DNA from: Pseudomonadota bacterium
GTDB lineage: Bacteria; Pseudomonadota; Gammaproteobacteria; Burkholderiales; Burkholderiaceae_B
Length of the DNA: 64,000 nucleotides
Assembly (NCBI GenBank): GCA_023439305.1
Contig: JAEXOO010000047.1
Location: 1 to 64,000 of the forward strand
Direction of reading: 5' to 3'
Below the pieces are notes generated by a model that worked only from the letters and a program-made list of their open reading frames with translations, searched no databases and had not been told where the DNA came from. Shown piece by piece: positions 16,535-25,089 of this stretch. Made by a program: the position numbers and the translations under genes. Numbering within the stretch: position 1 is the first letter of the stretch; each line of letters starts with the position of its first letter.

Positions 16535-17941
16535 ATGAATGCAGCCGAATCCGCCGGTCGCTGGCAGCAGCAGACGCTGATCGAGGCCGTGCGCCTGCGG
16601 GAAGCCTTATGGGGGCCGGTCGAAGATTTGTCGGAGTCGCGGCTGGCGCGCGCCGCCGGCGGGACGTTCGAGCAGCGTATCTGGCGCCGTGCCCTGGCCC
16701 TGGCCCGTCGCGACGGGCTGCAACTGGCTTGGCAGCAATGGTGGCAGGCCGCGCGCTGGCTGCTTGTGCTCATGGGAGTACTCGCTCTGGTGGCCGGTGC
16801 AGGGACGGCCGCGGGCGCGCTGGGCGATGGCAGCCGTCCCGTCAATGTCTTGCTGGCGCTGGGCGCATTGCTGGGCCTGCACGTGCTGACCTTGCTGTTC
16901 TGGCTGTTCAGCCTGGCTTGGAGCGGCAAGGGCGCAGGCGGCGGCAGTTGGGCGGGCGATGCCTGGCTGTGGCTGAGCAGGCGTATGGTCAAGGGTCAGG
17001 CCAGCCTGGTGCCGCAGGCGTTTGCGGCGGTGCTGTCGCGCCGTCGCAGCCAGCCTTGGCTATTCGGCATGGTCAGCCATGGCCTGTGGATTCTGGCCTT
17101 GGGGGCGGCCGTGGCCACGCTCCTGCTCCTGCTGGCTTCGCGCCGCTATCAGTTCAACTGGGAAACCACGCTGCTGTCGCCCGACGCCTTTGTCTGGTTG
17201 ACCGAGCATATCGGCGCCCTGCCGTCTGTGCTGGGTTTTTCCATACCCGATGCGCAGACCATACGCATCAGCGATGGCTTGCATGCGCTCGACGCCCAGG
17301 CGCAGGCGCAGTGGTCGGGTTGGCTGCTGGGCGCGCTGGTGGTTTATGGCTTGCTGCCGCGCGCAGCAGCGCTGGTCTGGAGCGTGTGGCAATGGTCGCG
17401 TCATAGTGCCGCTTTGCGTCTGGATGACAGCCTGCCCGGTCTGGCCGAACTGCGACCCCGGCTCATGCCGGCCAGCGAGCCCACCGGCGTGGATGTGCTG
17501 GCGTCCCCCGATACGGTGGCCCATATCCAGCCCGCCCTGGATGCCGCGCTGCCTGTGGACTCCGTCTGTGTGGTGGGTCTGGAGCTGGCCCCGGAGCAGC
17601 CGTGGCCGCCCTCTTTCCTGCCGCCTGACATGCAGGATTTGGGGCGCGTCGATGCGCGTGCCGAACGCCTGACCATCCTGGGCCGGCTGCAAGCAGCGAC
17701 GCCGCGTCGCCTGCTGATGGTGTGCGATGCGGGCCAGACGCCGGACCGCGGCATTGTCGCCACCTTGGTCGAATGGGCGCAGCTGGCGCGTCAGGCCGAT
17801 GTCATATTGATGGACAGTCCGACGGCGCCCGTCAGCCCGGAGCGCCGCCAGAGCTGGCATCAGCGCCTGAGCGCCGCTGGTTTTGCGGCTGTGCAGATTC
17901 ATGATCATTGGCCTGCGGCCCTGACGGAGGAATCGCCATGA
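16535..17941 (+). CDS. DUF2868 multi-pass membrane protein
   Basis: 468 residues. The N-terminal soluble about 70 residues (LIEAVRLREALWGPVEDLSE) precede membrane segments near residues 72-95, 106-128, 178-200 and 270-290. A C-terminal soluble domain of about 170 residues ends with LLMVCDAGQTPDRG and DVILMDSPTAPVSPERRQ, which resembles a degenerate nucleotide-binding fold. ATG 16535 is preferred over 16529 because GGCGGGG then sits at a usable distance. It overlaps the next gene by 4 bp (ATGA). DUF2868 proteins are typically paired with a DUF3482 GTPase, as here. Confidence 0.82.
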   Translation: MNAAESAGRWQQQTLIEAVRLREALWGPVEDLSESRLARAAGGTFEQRIWRRALALARRDGLQLAWQQWWQAARWLLVLMGVLALVAGAGTAAGALGDGSRPVNVLLALGALLGLHVLTLLFWLFSLAWSGKGAGGGSWAGDAWLWLSRRMVKGQASLVPQAFAAVLSRRRSQPWLFGMVSHGLWILALGAAVATLLLLLASRRYQFNWETTLLSPDAFVWLTEHIGALPSVLGFSIPDAQTIRISDGLHALDAQAQAQWSGWLLGALVVYGLLPRAAALVWSVWQWSRHSAALRLDDSLPGLAELRPRLMPASEPTGVDVLASPDTVAHIQPALDAALPVDSVCVVGLELAPEQPWPPSFLPPDMQDLGRVDARAERLTILGRLQAATPRRLLMVCDAGQTPDRGIVATLVEWAQLARQADVILMDSPTAPVSPERRQSWHQRLSAAGFAAVQIHDHWPAALTEESP

Positions 17942-19374
17942 ATCCGGCGCCTTTGAGTCTGGCGGTGGTTGGTCACACCAATACCGGCAAGACGTCCTTG
18001 TTGCGCACCCTGACCCGCGACACACGTTTCGGCGAGGTCCGCAACAGCCCTGGCACGACCCGTCATGTGGAAGGCGCCAGGTTGGCTGTGGACGATGAAG
18101 CGCTGGTCGAATTATTCGACACGCCAGGCCTGGAGGACAGCATGGCCTTGCTGGACTTCATGGACCAGCTCAGCCAGCCGGGCGAGCGCATCGACGGCCC
18201 CGAGCGCATCCGTCGTTTTCTGGAGTCGCCCGCCGCTCAGGGGCGATTTGAGCAAGAGGCGCGCGTGCTGCGCAAGCTGCAGGCCTGCGACGCCGGCCTG
18301 TATGTGGTCGATGCCCGCGATCCGGTGCTCAGCAAACACAAGGACGAGCTTACCTTGCTGGCCTATAGCGGTCGGCCTTTGTTGCCGGTGCTCAATTTCG
18401 TGCGCAGCCCTCAGGCGCGCGTCCAGGAATGGCGCAGCGCCCTGGCTCGCCTGGGATTGCACGCGCTGGCCGAGTTCGATACGGTCGCGCCCGCGCTGGA
18501 TGGCGAAGCGCTGCTGTATGACAAGCTGGCCGTGCTGCTGGAAACCCATGCCGATGTGCTGCAGCGGCTGAAGATGGATTTGAATCGCCAGGCGGGACTG
18601 CGCCGGCGTGATGCGCTGCGCCTGCTGGCCGAGCTGTTGGTGGACGTGGCGGCCTGGCGCATCAGCAGCGCCCCGGATGCCGAATCCATGGAGCTGGCCG
18701 GGAACCGGCTGCGTGAGCGTGTGGTCGAGCGCGAAGCCAAGAGCGTGCAGGCGCTGTTGAGGCGCTACAGCTTCAGTCGACAGGATCTGGTGGCCGACCT
18801 GTTGCATTTCGACGGTGAACGCTGGGGCATGGATTTGTTCGATCCGCAGGCCTTGAAGGAGTTTGGCGTGCAGTTAAGCAAAGGCGTCGCCGCCGGGGCC
18901 ATGGCCGGCGCGACGCTGGACGTGGTCACGGGCGGCCTGAGCCTGGGCGCGGGTACGGTGCTGGGTGCTCTGGCAGGCGGCCTGTGGCAGGGAGCGGATA
19001 AATGGGGGCAGCGCCTGATGGGCAAGCTGCGCGGGGAAACCGAACTGAGTGTGGACGATGCCGTCCTGCGCCTGCTGGCGGTGCGCCAGCTCAGCTTGGT
19101 TGCCGCCCTGGAGCGTCGTGGCCATGCGGCCCAGACGCCCATACGCCTGGGCGAAATCGATGCTCAGGATCTGGATCAGCCGTTGCAGCGCGAGCTGAAT
19201 GTCTGGCGCGCCCAGCCCTTGCCGGACGAGCTGCGCCAGGCGCGCATCCACCCCCAGTGGTCGACACTGCGCGATGACTACGCTCCCGACGCACGCCGCG
19301 AAGCCTGCGTGCGCCAGCTTGCTGAACGGCTTCTGGACGCGCGCGAGCGTCCAGCCAAGGTGCCGCCCACCTGA
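17938..19374 (+). CDS. GTPase with DUF3482 C-terminal domain
   Basis: 478 residues. An Era/EngA-like G domain occupies the first about 190: G1 GHTNTGKTSL, a G2-like SPGTTRHVEG and G3 ELFDTPGLED. The usual NKxD is not seen; NFVRS stands in its place. The C-terminal half (about 280-420) contains hydrophobic Gly/Ala-rich segments (GVAAGAMAGATLDVVTGGLS, LGALAGGLWQGADKW) that could insert in a membrane. It is coupled to the DUF2868 gene by a 4-bp overlap and is the last gene before a terminator. The pair probably forms a membrane GTPase system; function unknown. Confidence 0.87.
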   Translation: MNPAPLSLAVVGHTNTGKTSLLRTLTRDTRFGEVRNSPGTTRHVEGARLAVDDEALVELFDTPGLEDSMALLDFMDQLSQPGERIDGPERIRRFLESPAAQGRFEQEARVLRKLQACDAGLYVVDARDPVLSKHKDELTLLAYSGRPLLPVLNFVRSPQARVQEWRSALARLGLHALAEFDTVAPALDGEALLYDKLAVLLETHADVLQRLKMDLNRQAGLRRRDALRLLAELLVDVAAWRISSAPDAESMELAGNRLRERVVEREAKSVQALLRRYSFSRQDLVADLLHFDGERWGMDLFDPQALKEFGVQLSKGVAAGAMAGATLDVVTGGLSLGAGTVLGALAGGLWQGADKWGQRLMGKLRGETELSVDDAVLRLLAVRQLSLVAALERRGHAAQTPIRLGEIDAQDLDQPLQRELNVWRAQPLPDELRQARIHPQWSTLRDDYAPDARREACVRQLAERLLDARERPAKVPPT

Positions 19375-19384
19375 TGCTTCAAAA

Positions 19385-19417
19385 AAAACCGCCTGCACGC
19401 AAGTGTCAGGCGGTTTT
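19385..19417 (+). terminator. Rho-independent terminator of the LemA/GTPase operon
   Basis: Stem AAAACCGCCTG / CAGGCGGTTTT separated by 11 nt, flanked by A and T runs on both sides. It also ends the convergent glsB-like gene. It lies 10 bp after the GTPase stop. Confidence 0.9.
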
Positions 19418-19435
19418 TTCTAGCCCCTCGGCGGA

Positions 19436-19684
19436 TCAGGAGCGTTTGGCGATCATGCCATAGATGAACAGCACGATGATGGCGCCCACGATGGAGCCGA
19501 TCCAGCCGGCGCCTTGGCCGGGCTGATACCAGCCCATGGCCTGGCCCAGATAGCCGGCTACAAAAGCGCCGACAATACCCAGTATAGCCGTCAGTATCCA
19601 ACCCATCTTCTGGTCGCCGGGCATGATGGCCCGCGCCAGCAAACCCACAATAAAGCCAACAATGATCATGGAGATGATGCCCAT
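19436..19684 (-). CDS. GlsB/YeaQ/YmgE family stress-response membrane protein
   Basis: 82 residues, three hydrophobic segments. The family pattern GFIVGLLARAIMPGDQKMGW, ILGIVGAFVAGYLG and GWIGSIVGAIIVLFIYG is clear (transglycosylase-associated protein family). Function is poorly known; members are induced by envelope or acid stress. The ATG at 19684 is preceded by CAGGAGT on the minus strand. Single gene with its own promoter region shared with thpR. Confidence 0.9.
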   Translation of the reverse strand: MGIISMIIVGFIVGLLARAIMPGDQKMGWILTAILGIVGAFVAGYLGQAMGWYQPGQGAGWIGSIVGAIIVLFIYGMIAKRS

Positions 19685-19848
19685 CGTTCTACTCCTGTCA
19701 GTTCGTTTGCCGGTCATGGGGTCAGACCGCTGAACCTATCTTAGGTATGAAGTATTGCGGCGTCTAGCGTTCCGTCGTCATCAGCGTGGCGAAAACGTCA
19801 GATTTTGTTAATGAAAAGGGCGCCGGCTGTTGGCGTATAGTGTGTTGC

Positions 19849-20436
19849 ATGACCATCCCCCTGCCCCTGCTGGACTTGAGCGATTGTGATTCCAGGCAGC
19901 CCTTGCGTGCCTTCATTGGCCTGTGGCCGGATCAGGCCACGCGGGACTATCTGCAGACGATGGCGCAGCGCGCTCATGCCGACTATGGCGGGCGGGCGAT
20001 GTTGCCCGAGCATTTCCATCTGACCCTGGCGTTTCTGGACGGCAGCCCGGTTCCGGCCTTGCAGGACCTGGCCGGGCAGATGGCGAGTTGGCGCGCGCCC
20101 CGCATCGGCTTTGACTTGAGCGTACAGGACGCGTTCATCAAACCCCGTGTCGTGTGGGCGGGGCCGGACGAAACACAGCAGGCGGCCCTGGCGCTGCTGG
20201 ACGATTGGCATGAGCAGATCTGGATGCGTCTGGAGGTGCTGGGCTGGGCGCGCACCGAGCGCCGCTTCCGCCCGCATGTATCGCTGCTGCGCCACGCCCG
20301 ACTTCAGGTCGGCATGGATTACCGGCAGATCCTGCCGCCGCAGGCATTTGTAGCGGACGGCGCAGGCTTGATCGTTTCGATCCCGGTGCAAGGTCGCAGT
20401 CAGTATCACCTGGCCGCCCCATTAGGCGCGGTATGA
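19849..20436 (+). CDS. thpR: RNA 2',3'-cyclic phosphodiesterase (2H/LigT family)
   Basis: 195 residues with the two HxTx-type catalytic motifs of the 2H phosphoesterases: HLTLAF in LPEHFHLTLAFLDG and HVSLLR in RRFRPHVSLLRHAR. The N-terminal RAFIGLWPD block is typical of ThpR. It opens 2',3'-cyclic phosphates on RNA ends. I chose ATG 19849 because the longer frame from 19786 adds only non-conserved residues. It lies upstream of, and probably unrelated to, the LysR gene. Confidence 0.88.
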   Translation: MTIPLPLLDLSDCDSRQPLRAFIGLWPDQATRDYLQTMAQRAHADYGGRAMLPEHFHLTLAFLDGSPVPALQDLAGQMASWRAPRIGFDLSVQDAFIKPRVVWAGPDETQQAALALLDDWHEQIWMRLEVLGWARTERRFRPHVSLLRHARLQVGMDYRQILPPQAFVADGAGLIVSIPVQGRSQYHLAAPLGAV

Positions 20437-20468
20437 TGCTGGCATAACTAAAAACGACAAGGCTGGAC

Positions 20469-21407
20469 ATGAACATCCGGTTTCTGGAGACATTCACCTG
20501 GATTGCCCGTCTGGGCAGTTTCAGGGCTGCGGCGAACAAGCAGCATCTGACACAGGCGGCGGTATCGGGACGGATCGCGGCCTTGGAGAATGAGTTGCAG
20601 CAGCAATTGTTCGAGCGCGGCAATCGCGAGGTACGCCTGACGCCGGCCGGCCGTACGTTGATGCAGTATGCCGAACAGATGCTGGGCGTGGAGCAAGGCT
20701 TGCGCGAAGCCTTGGATGGGCCTTGCAGCCTGCGCGGCCGGGTGCGCCTGGGCGTCGTCGAATCCATTGTGCATACCTGGTTCAAGGCCTTGATACGTGA
20801 GCTGCACGGGCTGTATCCCGAACTGGAGATCGAGCTCACGGCCGAGTCCACCTTGCGCCTGCACGACCTGCTCAAGCGCGGCATTATTGATGTGGCCTTG
20901 CAGACCGACCCCATCATGGGCGACGGTATACGCAATCTGCCCATGGGCGCCATGCGCATGGGCTGGGTCAGTGTGGCCGGGGGGGATATTGCGCCGCGCA
21001 GCAGCCTGCTGGAGCTGGCGGGACGCTGGCCCGTGGTGACGTTTCCCAGGGGGTCGCAGCCTCATTTGGCCTTGATGCAGTTGCTTGAGCAGCAGCATGT
21101 GGATCGCGTGCATATCCATTACGTCTCGTCGATCGCTGCCAGCACTCAGTTGATCGATGCCCACCCCTGCGTCGGCACTCTGCCGGTGGCGGCGGTGGCG
21201 GCGCAACTGGTCAGCGGCCACTATCAGGAGGTGGCGTGCGAGCACACGCTGCCCGATTTGCGCTTGGTGGCCAGCTGGCGACCGGATCCTTTGACGCGCA
21301 CGGCCGAAGCGGTGATCGGCGTTGCCTTGGACAGAATGCATCAGTTTGCTGCCGAACATCCCGACCAGGCCCAGCCGCCGCCCGACACCAGCGCCTTTGC
21401 CATTTGA
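20469..21407 (+). CDS. LysR-family transcriptional regulator
   Basis: 312 residues. The winged HTH reads MNIRFLETFTWIARLGSFRA and TQAAVSGRIAALENELQQQL, followed by an effector domain with VRLGVVESIVHTWF and DVALQTDP. It lies 200 bp upstream of, and in the same direction as, the second TRAP operon, which it most likely controls; that region (21408-21607) holds no gene. Effector unknown. Confidence 0.9.
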   Translation: MNIRFLETFTWIARLGSFRAAANKQHLTQAAVSGRIAALENELQQQLFERGNREVRLTPAGRTLMQYAEQMLGVEQGLREALDGPCSLRGRVRLGVVESIVHTWFKALIRELHGLYPELEIELTAESTLRLHDLLKRGIIDVALQTDPIMGDGIRNLPMGAMRMGWVSVAGGDIAPRSSLLELAGRWPVVTFPRGSQPHLALMQLLEQQHVDRVHIHYVSSIAASTQLIDAHPCVGTLPVAAVAAQLVSGHYQEVACEHTLPDLRLVASWRPDPLTRTAEAVIGVALDRMHQFAAEHPDQAQPPPDTSAFAI

Positions 21408-21607
21408 GGCTTGAGGGTTTTCCCCTTGGGGCTGCGCGCGTCCTGCCGCTTGAAGATGGCGGTGATGCACACAGCAGGCCGCTTTGGGTTCGTGATCGCT
21501 TTTTCCTATCACGGCATGCCGAAAAAAACCGTTGGAGCCTGATCGTCGGGCGTTCCAGAATCTGAGTCAGAGTGTATCTATCACATTGATTCCGGGAGGG
21601 ATTTGAC

Positions 21608-22282
21608 GTGTCTGCCGTTTTACGTACTGATCGGGATGCGCCGGGGGAACTGTTCATCTGGACCGATATTGCGTCCGAATTCGAACATGATTTCAACCAG
21701 TGGTATGACCGCGAGCACATGGCTGAACGCGCGGCCATCCCGGGTTTCAATTGGTCGCGCCGTTATGTGCGCCAGGGTGAGGGTCGCAAGTATCTGGCGG
21801 TGTACCGCACCCAGTCGCTGGAGGTCTTCACCAGCGGACCGTACAAGCAGGCCTTCGAGCACCAGACTGCGTGGTCCGTCGCCAACTTCGGCCGCATGAA
21901 CAATACCCAGCGGCGCGTGATGGCCGTATCTCTGCTGGGCGGAGAAGGAACAGGCGGCCGCTTGTTGCTGGCTCGCCTGCCGCAGGCCCGGCAGGCGCAG
22001 CAGGCCGCCGAGCACAGCGCGCAGTGGCTGCAGGATATCGCCGGCGTGGTGGCGTTGCGCGTGTTGACGCCCGATCCGGTCTTGTCCACACCGCTGCCCT
22101 CCGAAGATCCGGCGCGGCGCACCTTGGATGCCTATTTGCTGGCCGACCTGAGCACGCAAGAGGCGGCGCAGGCGCTGGCGAAGCGTTTGAAGGATGACTG
22201 CGGCGTGGCGGCCGAAGATCTGTCCGAGTTTTGCTTGTTGTGGGATTTGCGTTCAAGCGATCTGAACGCGGGCCGCACTTAG
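21608..22282 (+). CDS. EthD-like (dimeric alpha/beta-barrel) protein of the second TRAP operon
   Basis: 224 residues, start GTG with GGGAGGG upstream. The N-terminal half contains DFNQWYDREHMAERAAIPGF, GRKYLAVYRTQSLEVFTS and YKQAFEHQTAWS, the pattern of DUF4286/EthD-like small barrels often found beside aromatic or organic-acid catabolic genes. The C-terminal half repeats the fold less clearly (AYLLADLSTQEAAQALAKRL). It is the first gene of an operon with dctP, dctQ, dctM and an NHL protein. Catalytic role not established. Confidence 0.75.
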   Translation: MSAVLRTDRDAPGELFIWTDIASEFEHDFNQWYDREHMAERAAIPGFNWSRRYVRQGEGRKYLAVYRTQSLEVFTSGPYKQAFEHQTAWSVANFGRMNNTQRRVMAVSLLGGEGTGGRLLLARLPQARQAQQAAEHSAQWLQDIAGVVALRVLTPDPVLSTPLPSEDPARRTLDAYLLADLSTQEAAQALAKRLKDDCGVAAEDLSEFCLLWDLRSSDLNAGRT

Positions 22283-22319
22283 GCGGCTGTAACGTCAATT
22301 CACGAGAGGGGCTTACACC

Positions 22320-23288
22320 ATGATCAAAAAACTGCTTTCCGTGGCCTGCGCGCTGGCGTTGGCCGGCACCGCCCAGGCGGCCACCAACTGGAATATGTCC
22401 ACCGAGCAGCCGGACGGCAATTTCCTGACTCAGAATGCGCGCGAATTTGCGGCCGACATCAAGAAGGCGACCAATGGCGAGCTGAACATCAATGTGCAGT
22501 CCAACTCGGTGCTGCTCAAGCGGCCCGAGGTCAAGCGCGGCGTACAGCAGGGCGTGGTGCAGGCGGGCGAAATGCTGGTGGCCGCCATCGGCAACGAGGA
22601 TCCGCTGTTCGAGGTGGACAGCGTGCCCTTCCTGGCCTCGTCCTTCGATCAGTCCGAGAAGCTTTGGAAAGCCACCCGGCCTATGCTGGCCGAGCGTCTG
22701 GACAAACAGGGCATTGTGCTCGTGTACGGCTCGCCCTGGCCGCCCCAAGGCATTTATACCAAGCAGCCGGTCGAGCAGTTGTCGGACCTGCAGGGCGTGC
22801 GGTTCCGAGCCTACAGTCCGGCTACCAGCCGGCTGGCCACCTTGATGGGAGCGGTGCCTACCACGGTGCAGACGCCAGAGGTGCCGCAGGCCTTTTCGAC
22901 CGGTGTGATTGACGCTATGTTGACCTCGCCGGCCACCGGCGTGGATTCGCAGGCCTGGGACTATGTGAAGTATTACTACGACGCGCAGGTCTTTATTCCG
23001 CAAAGCTTTGTCATCGTCAACAAGCGCGCTTTCCAGCGTTTGCCTGAAGATGTGCAGAAAGCGGTGCTGGAGGCCGGCCAACGCGCCGAGGAGCGCGGTT
23101 GGGCCATGTCGCGCGAACAGACCTCCAAGCTGACCCAGACCATGGCCGACAAGGGTATGACGGTCGGCATGCTGCCGGAAAAACTGGCAGGCGAGCTGCA
23201 CAAGATCGGCGAGACCATGACGCAGGAGTGGCTGGCCAAGTCGGGTGCGGACGGCCAGAAGCTGCTCGATACTTATCGTCAGCCTTGA
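22320..23288 (+). CDS. dctP: TRAP transporter substrate-binding protein (DctP family)
   Basis: 322 residues. The signal peptide is cleaved after AQA (MIKKLLSVACALALAGTAQA). The mature part shows GELNINVQSNSVLLKRPEVK, the LSDLQGVRFRAYSPATSRLA block that carries the ligand-binding arginine region, and QAFSTGVIDAMLTSP. It is distantly related to the two other DctP proteins in this window, so the ligand is probably different. It sits 12 bp before dctQ and works with the DctQM pair downstream. Confidence 0.93.
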   Translation: MIKKLLSVACALALAGTAQAATNWNMSTEQPDGNFLTQNAREFAADIKKATNGELNINVQSNSVLLKRPEVKRGVQQGVVQAGEMLVAAIGNEDPLFEVDSVPFLASSFDQSEKLWKATRPMLAERLDKQGIVLVYGSPWPPQGIYTKQPVEQLSDLQGVRFRAYSPATSRLATLMGAVPTTVQTPEVPQAFSTGVIDAMLTSPATGVDSQAWDYVKYYYDAQVFIPQSFVIVNKRAFQRLPEDVQKAVLEAGQRAEERGWAMSREQTSKLTQTMADKGMTVGMLPEKLAGELHKIGETMTQEWLAKSGADGQKLLDTYRQP

Positions 23289-23300
23289 GGGAGCGCCGCC

Positions 23301-23792
23301 ATGATCTGGTTGGAACGTTTGGCCAGGCTGTGCGGCGCACTGGCTGCGCTCTTTCTGTGCCTGATCGGGGTAGTGGTGACGGCGCAGATCGTGGCGCGGC
23401 TGTTTTCCATGCAGATACCGGCCTCGGATGATTTCGCGGCCTGGTGCATGTCGGCCTCTATCTTTCTGGCCCTGCCCTACGCCATGCTGCGCGGCGATCA
23501 CATCCGTGTCTCGCTGCTGCTGCAGGTGATGCCGCCGCGGCTGCATCGACCCTATGAATTGCTGGCCACGCTGATCGGCCTGGCTCTGGCCGCCTGGTGC
23601 ACGTGGGAGACTGCTTTTTTCGTCTACGAATCCTTCATCTACAAGGAAGTGTCGCAGGGCATGCTGGCCGTGCCGCTGTGGATCCCCCAGCTCGGCATGC
23701 CCGTGGGCCTGGGGCTGTTGACGCTGATGCTGGCGCGGCGCCTGCTGCGCAGCGTGCAGGGCCTGGAACTGGAGGCGACCGAACATGGCTGA
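23301..23792 (+). CDS. dctQ: TRAP transporter small permease subunit (DctQ family)
   Basis: 163 residues, four hydrophobic segments. The family block reads QIVARLFSMQIPASDDFAAW, then LALPYAMLRGDHIRVSLLLQ and VPLWIPQLGMPVGLGLL. It overlaps dctM by 8 bp, so translation is coupled. Confidence 0.93.
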   Translation: MIWLERLARLCGALAALFLCLIGVVVTAQIVARLFSMQIPASDDFAAWCMSASIFLALPYAMLRGDHIRVSLLLQVMPPRLHRPYELLATLIGLALAAWCTWETAFFVYESFIYKEVSQGMLAVPLWIPQLGMPVGLGLLTLMLARRLLRSVQGLELEATEHG

Positions 23793-25080
23793 TCTTTCCC
23801 AAGCCATCGTGCTTTTCGTGGCCTTGATCGCCTTGTTGGCGATGGGCGTGTGGGTGGCCCTGGTGCTGGTGGCCTGCGGCATTCTGTCCATTGTGCTGTT
23901 CGCCGATGCGCCGGCGGGCATCATTTTTGCCACCAAGGCCTGGGACTCGTCGGCCAGCTGGGCCTTGACCGCCCTGCCGCTGTTCATCTGGATGGGGGAA
24001 ATTCTGTACCGCACCCGCCTGGCCGAAGACATGTTCAGCGGGCTGGGGCCCTGGGTGCAGCGCCTGCCGGGACGGCTCGTGCACGTGAACACGCTGGGCT
24101 GCGGCATTTTTGCCGCTGTCAGCGGCTCGTCGGCGGCCACGGCCGCCACCATAGGCCGCATTTCCCTGCCGGAACTGAAGGCGCGTGGCTATGACGACAG
24201 CATCAGCATCGGTTCGCTGGCCGGTGCGGGCACACTGGGCTTGCTGATTCCGCCCTCTATTGTCATGATCGTCTACGCCGTCGCGGCGCAGGTGTCCATC
24301 ATCCGTCTGTTCGTGGCCGGCGTGTTGCCGGGCATCATGCTGATGTGTCTGTTTTCGGCCTACATCGCGATCTGGTCTCTGCGCCATCCCGACCGGGTGC
24401 CGCCCGTGACCGAGCAGATCGGCCTGGGCGAGAAGATACGCCGTCTGCGGCTGCTCTTGCCCGTGGTGCTGCTGATCATGGCGGTCATCGGTTCCATCTA
24501 CGGCGGCATCGCCACGGCCACGGAAGCGGCGGTGCTGGGCGTGATCGGTTCCCTGGTCATCGCCGCTTTCGGGCGGTCGCTGACCTGGGCGACGTTTTCG
24601 GCCAGTCTGCTGGGTGCGGCGCGAACCTCCTGCATGATCTCTTTCATCCTGATCGGGGCCGCCTATCTGACCAGCGCCATGAGCTTTACCGGCCTGCCTG
24701 CCAATCTGGCGGCCTGGATAGGCTCGCTGGGACTGAGTCAGTATGCCCTGATCGCGGTGCTGACGGTCTTCTTCATCATTCTGGGCGCCTTCCTGGATGG
24801 CATCTCCATCGTGGTGTTGACGACGTCCGTGCTGTTGCCGGCCGTGCTGGCGGCGGGCATAGATCCAATCTGGTTCGGCATTTACCTGATCCTGACCGTG
24901 GAGATGGCGCAGATCACCCCGCCCATCGGCTTCAACCTGTTCGTTATCCAAGGCATCACGGGGCGCAATCTGTTCGAGTTGGTGCGCATGGCCTTCCCCT
25001 TCTTCCTGGTGCTGGTCCTGGCCACTGTCCTTGTGACCCTGTTCCCGCAGATAGTCATGGTACTGCCCAATGCCATGTAA
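23785..25080 (+). CDS. dctM: TRAP transporter large permease subunit (DctM family)
   Basis: 431-residue integral membrane permease. Family blocks are LPLFIWMGEILYRTRLAEDM, FAAVSGSSAATAATIGRISL, GLLIPPSIVMIVYAV, GGIATATEAAVLGVIGS, GAFLDGISIVVLTTSVLLPA and MAQITPPIGFNLFVIQGITG. It overlaps dctQ by 8 bp and is followed 9 bp later by the NHL protein gene. Confidence 0.96.
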   Translation: MADLSQAIVLFVALIALLAMGVWVALVLVACGILSIVLFADAPAGIIFATKAWDSSASWALTALPLFIWMGEILYRTRLAEDMFSGLGPWVQRLPGRLVHVNTLGCGIFAAVSGSSAATAATIGRISLPELKARGYDDSISIGSLAGAGTLGLLIPPSIVMIVYAVAAQVSIIRLFVAGVLPGIMLMCLFSAYIAIWSLRHPDRVPPVTEQIGLGEKIRRLRLLLPVVLLIMAVIGSIYGGIATATEAAVLGVIGSLVIAAFGRSLTWATFSASLLGAARTSCMISFILIGAAYLTSAMSFTGLPANLAAWIGSLGLSQYALIAVLTVFFIILGAFLDGISIVVLTTSVLLPAVLAAGIDPIWFGIYLILTVEMAQITPPIGFNLFVIQGITGRNLFELVRMAFPFFLVLVLATVLVTLFPQIVMVLPNAM

Positions 25081-25089
25081 GGAGATCGT

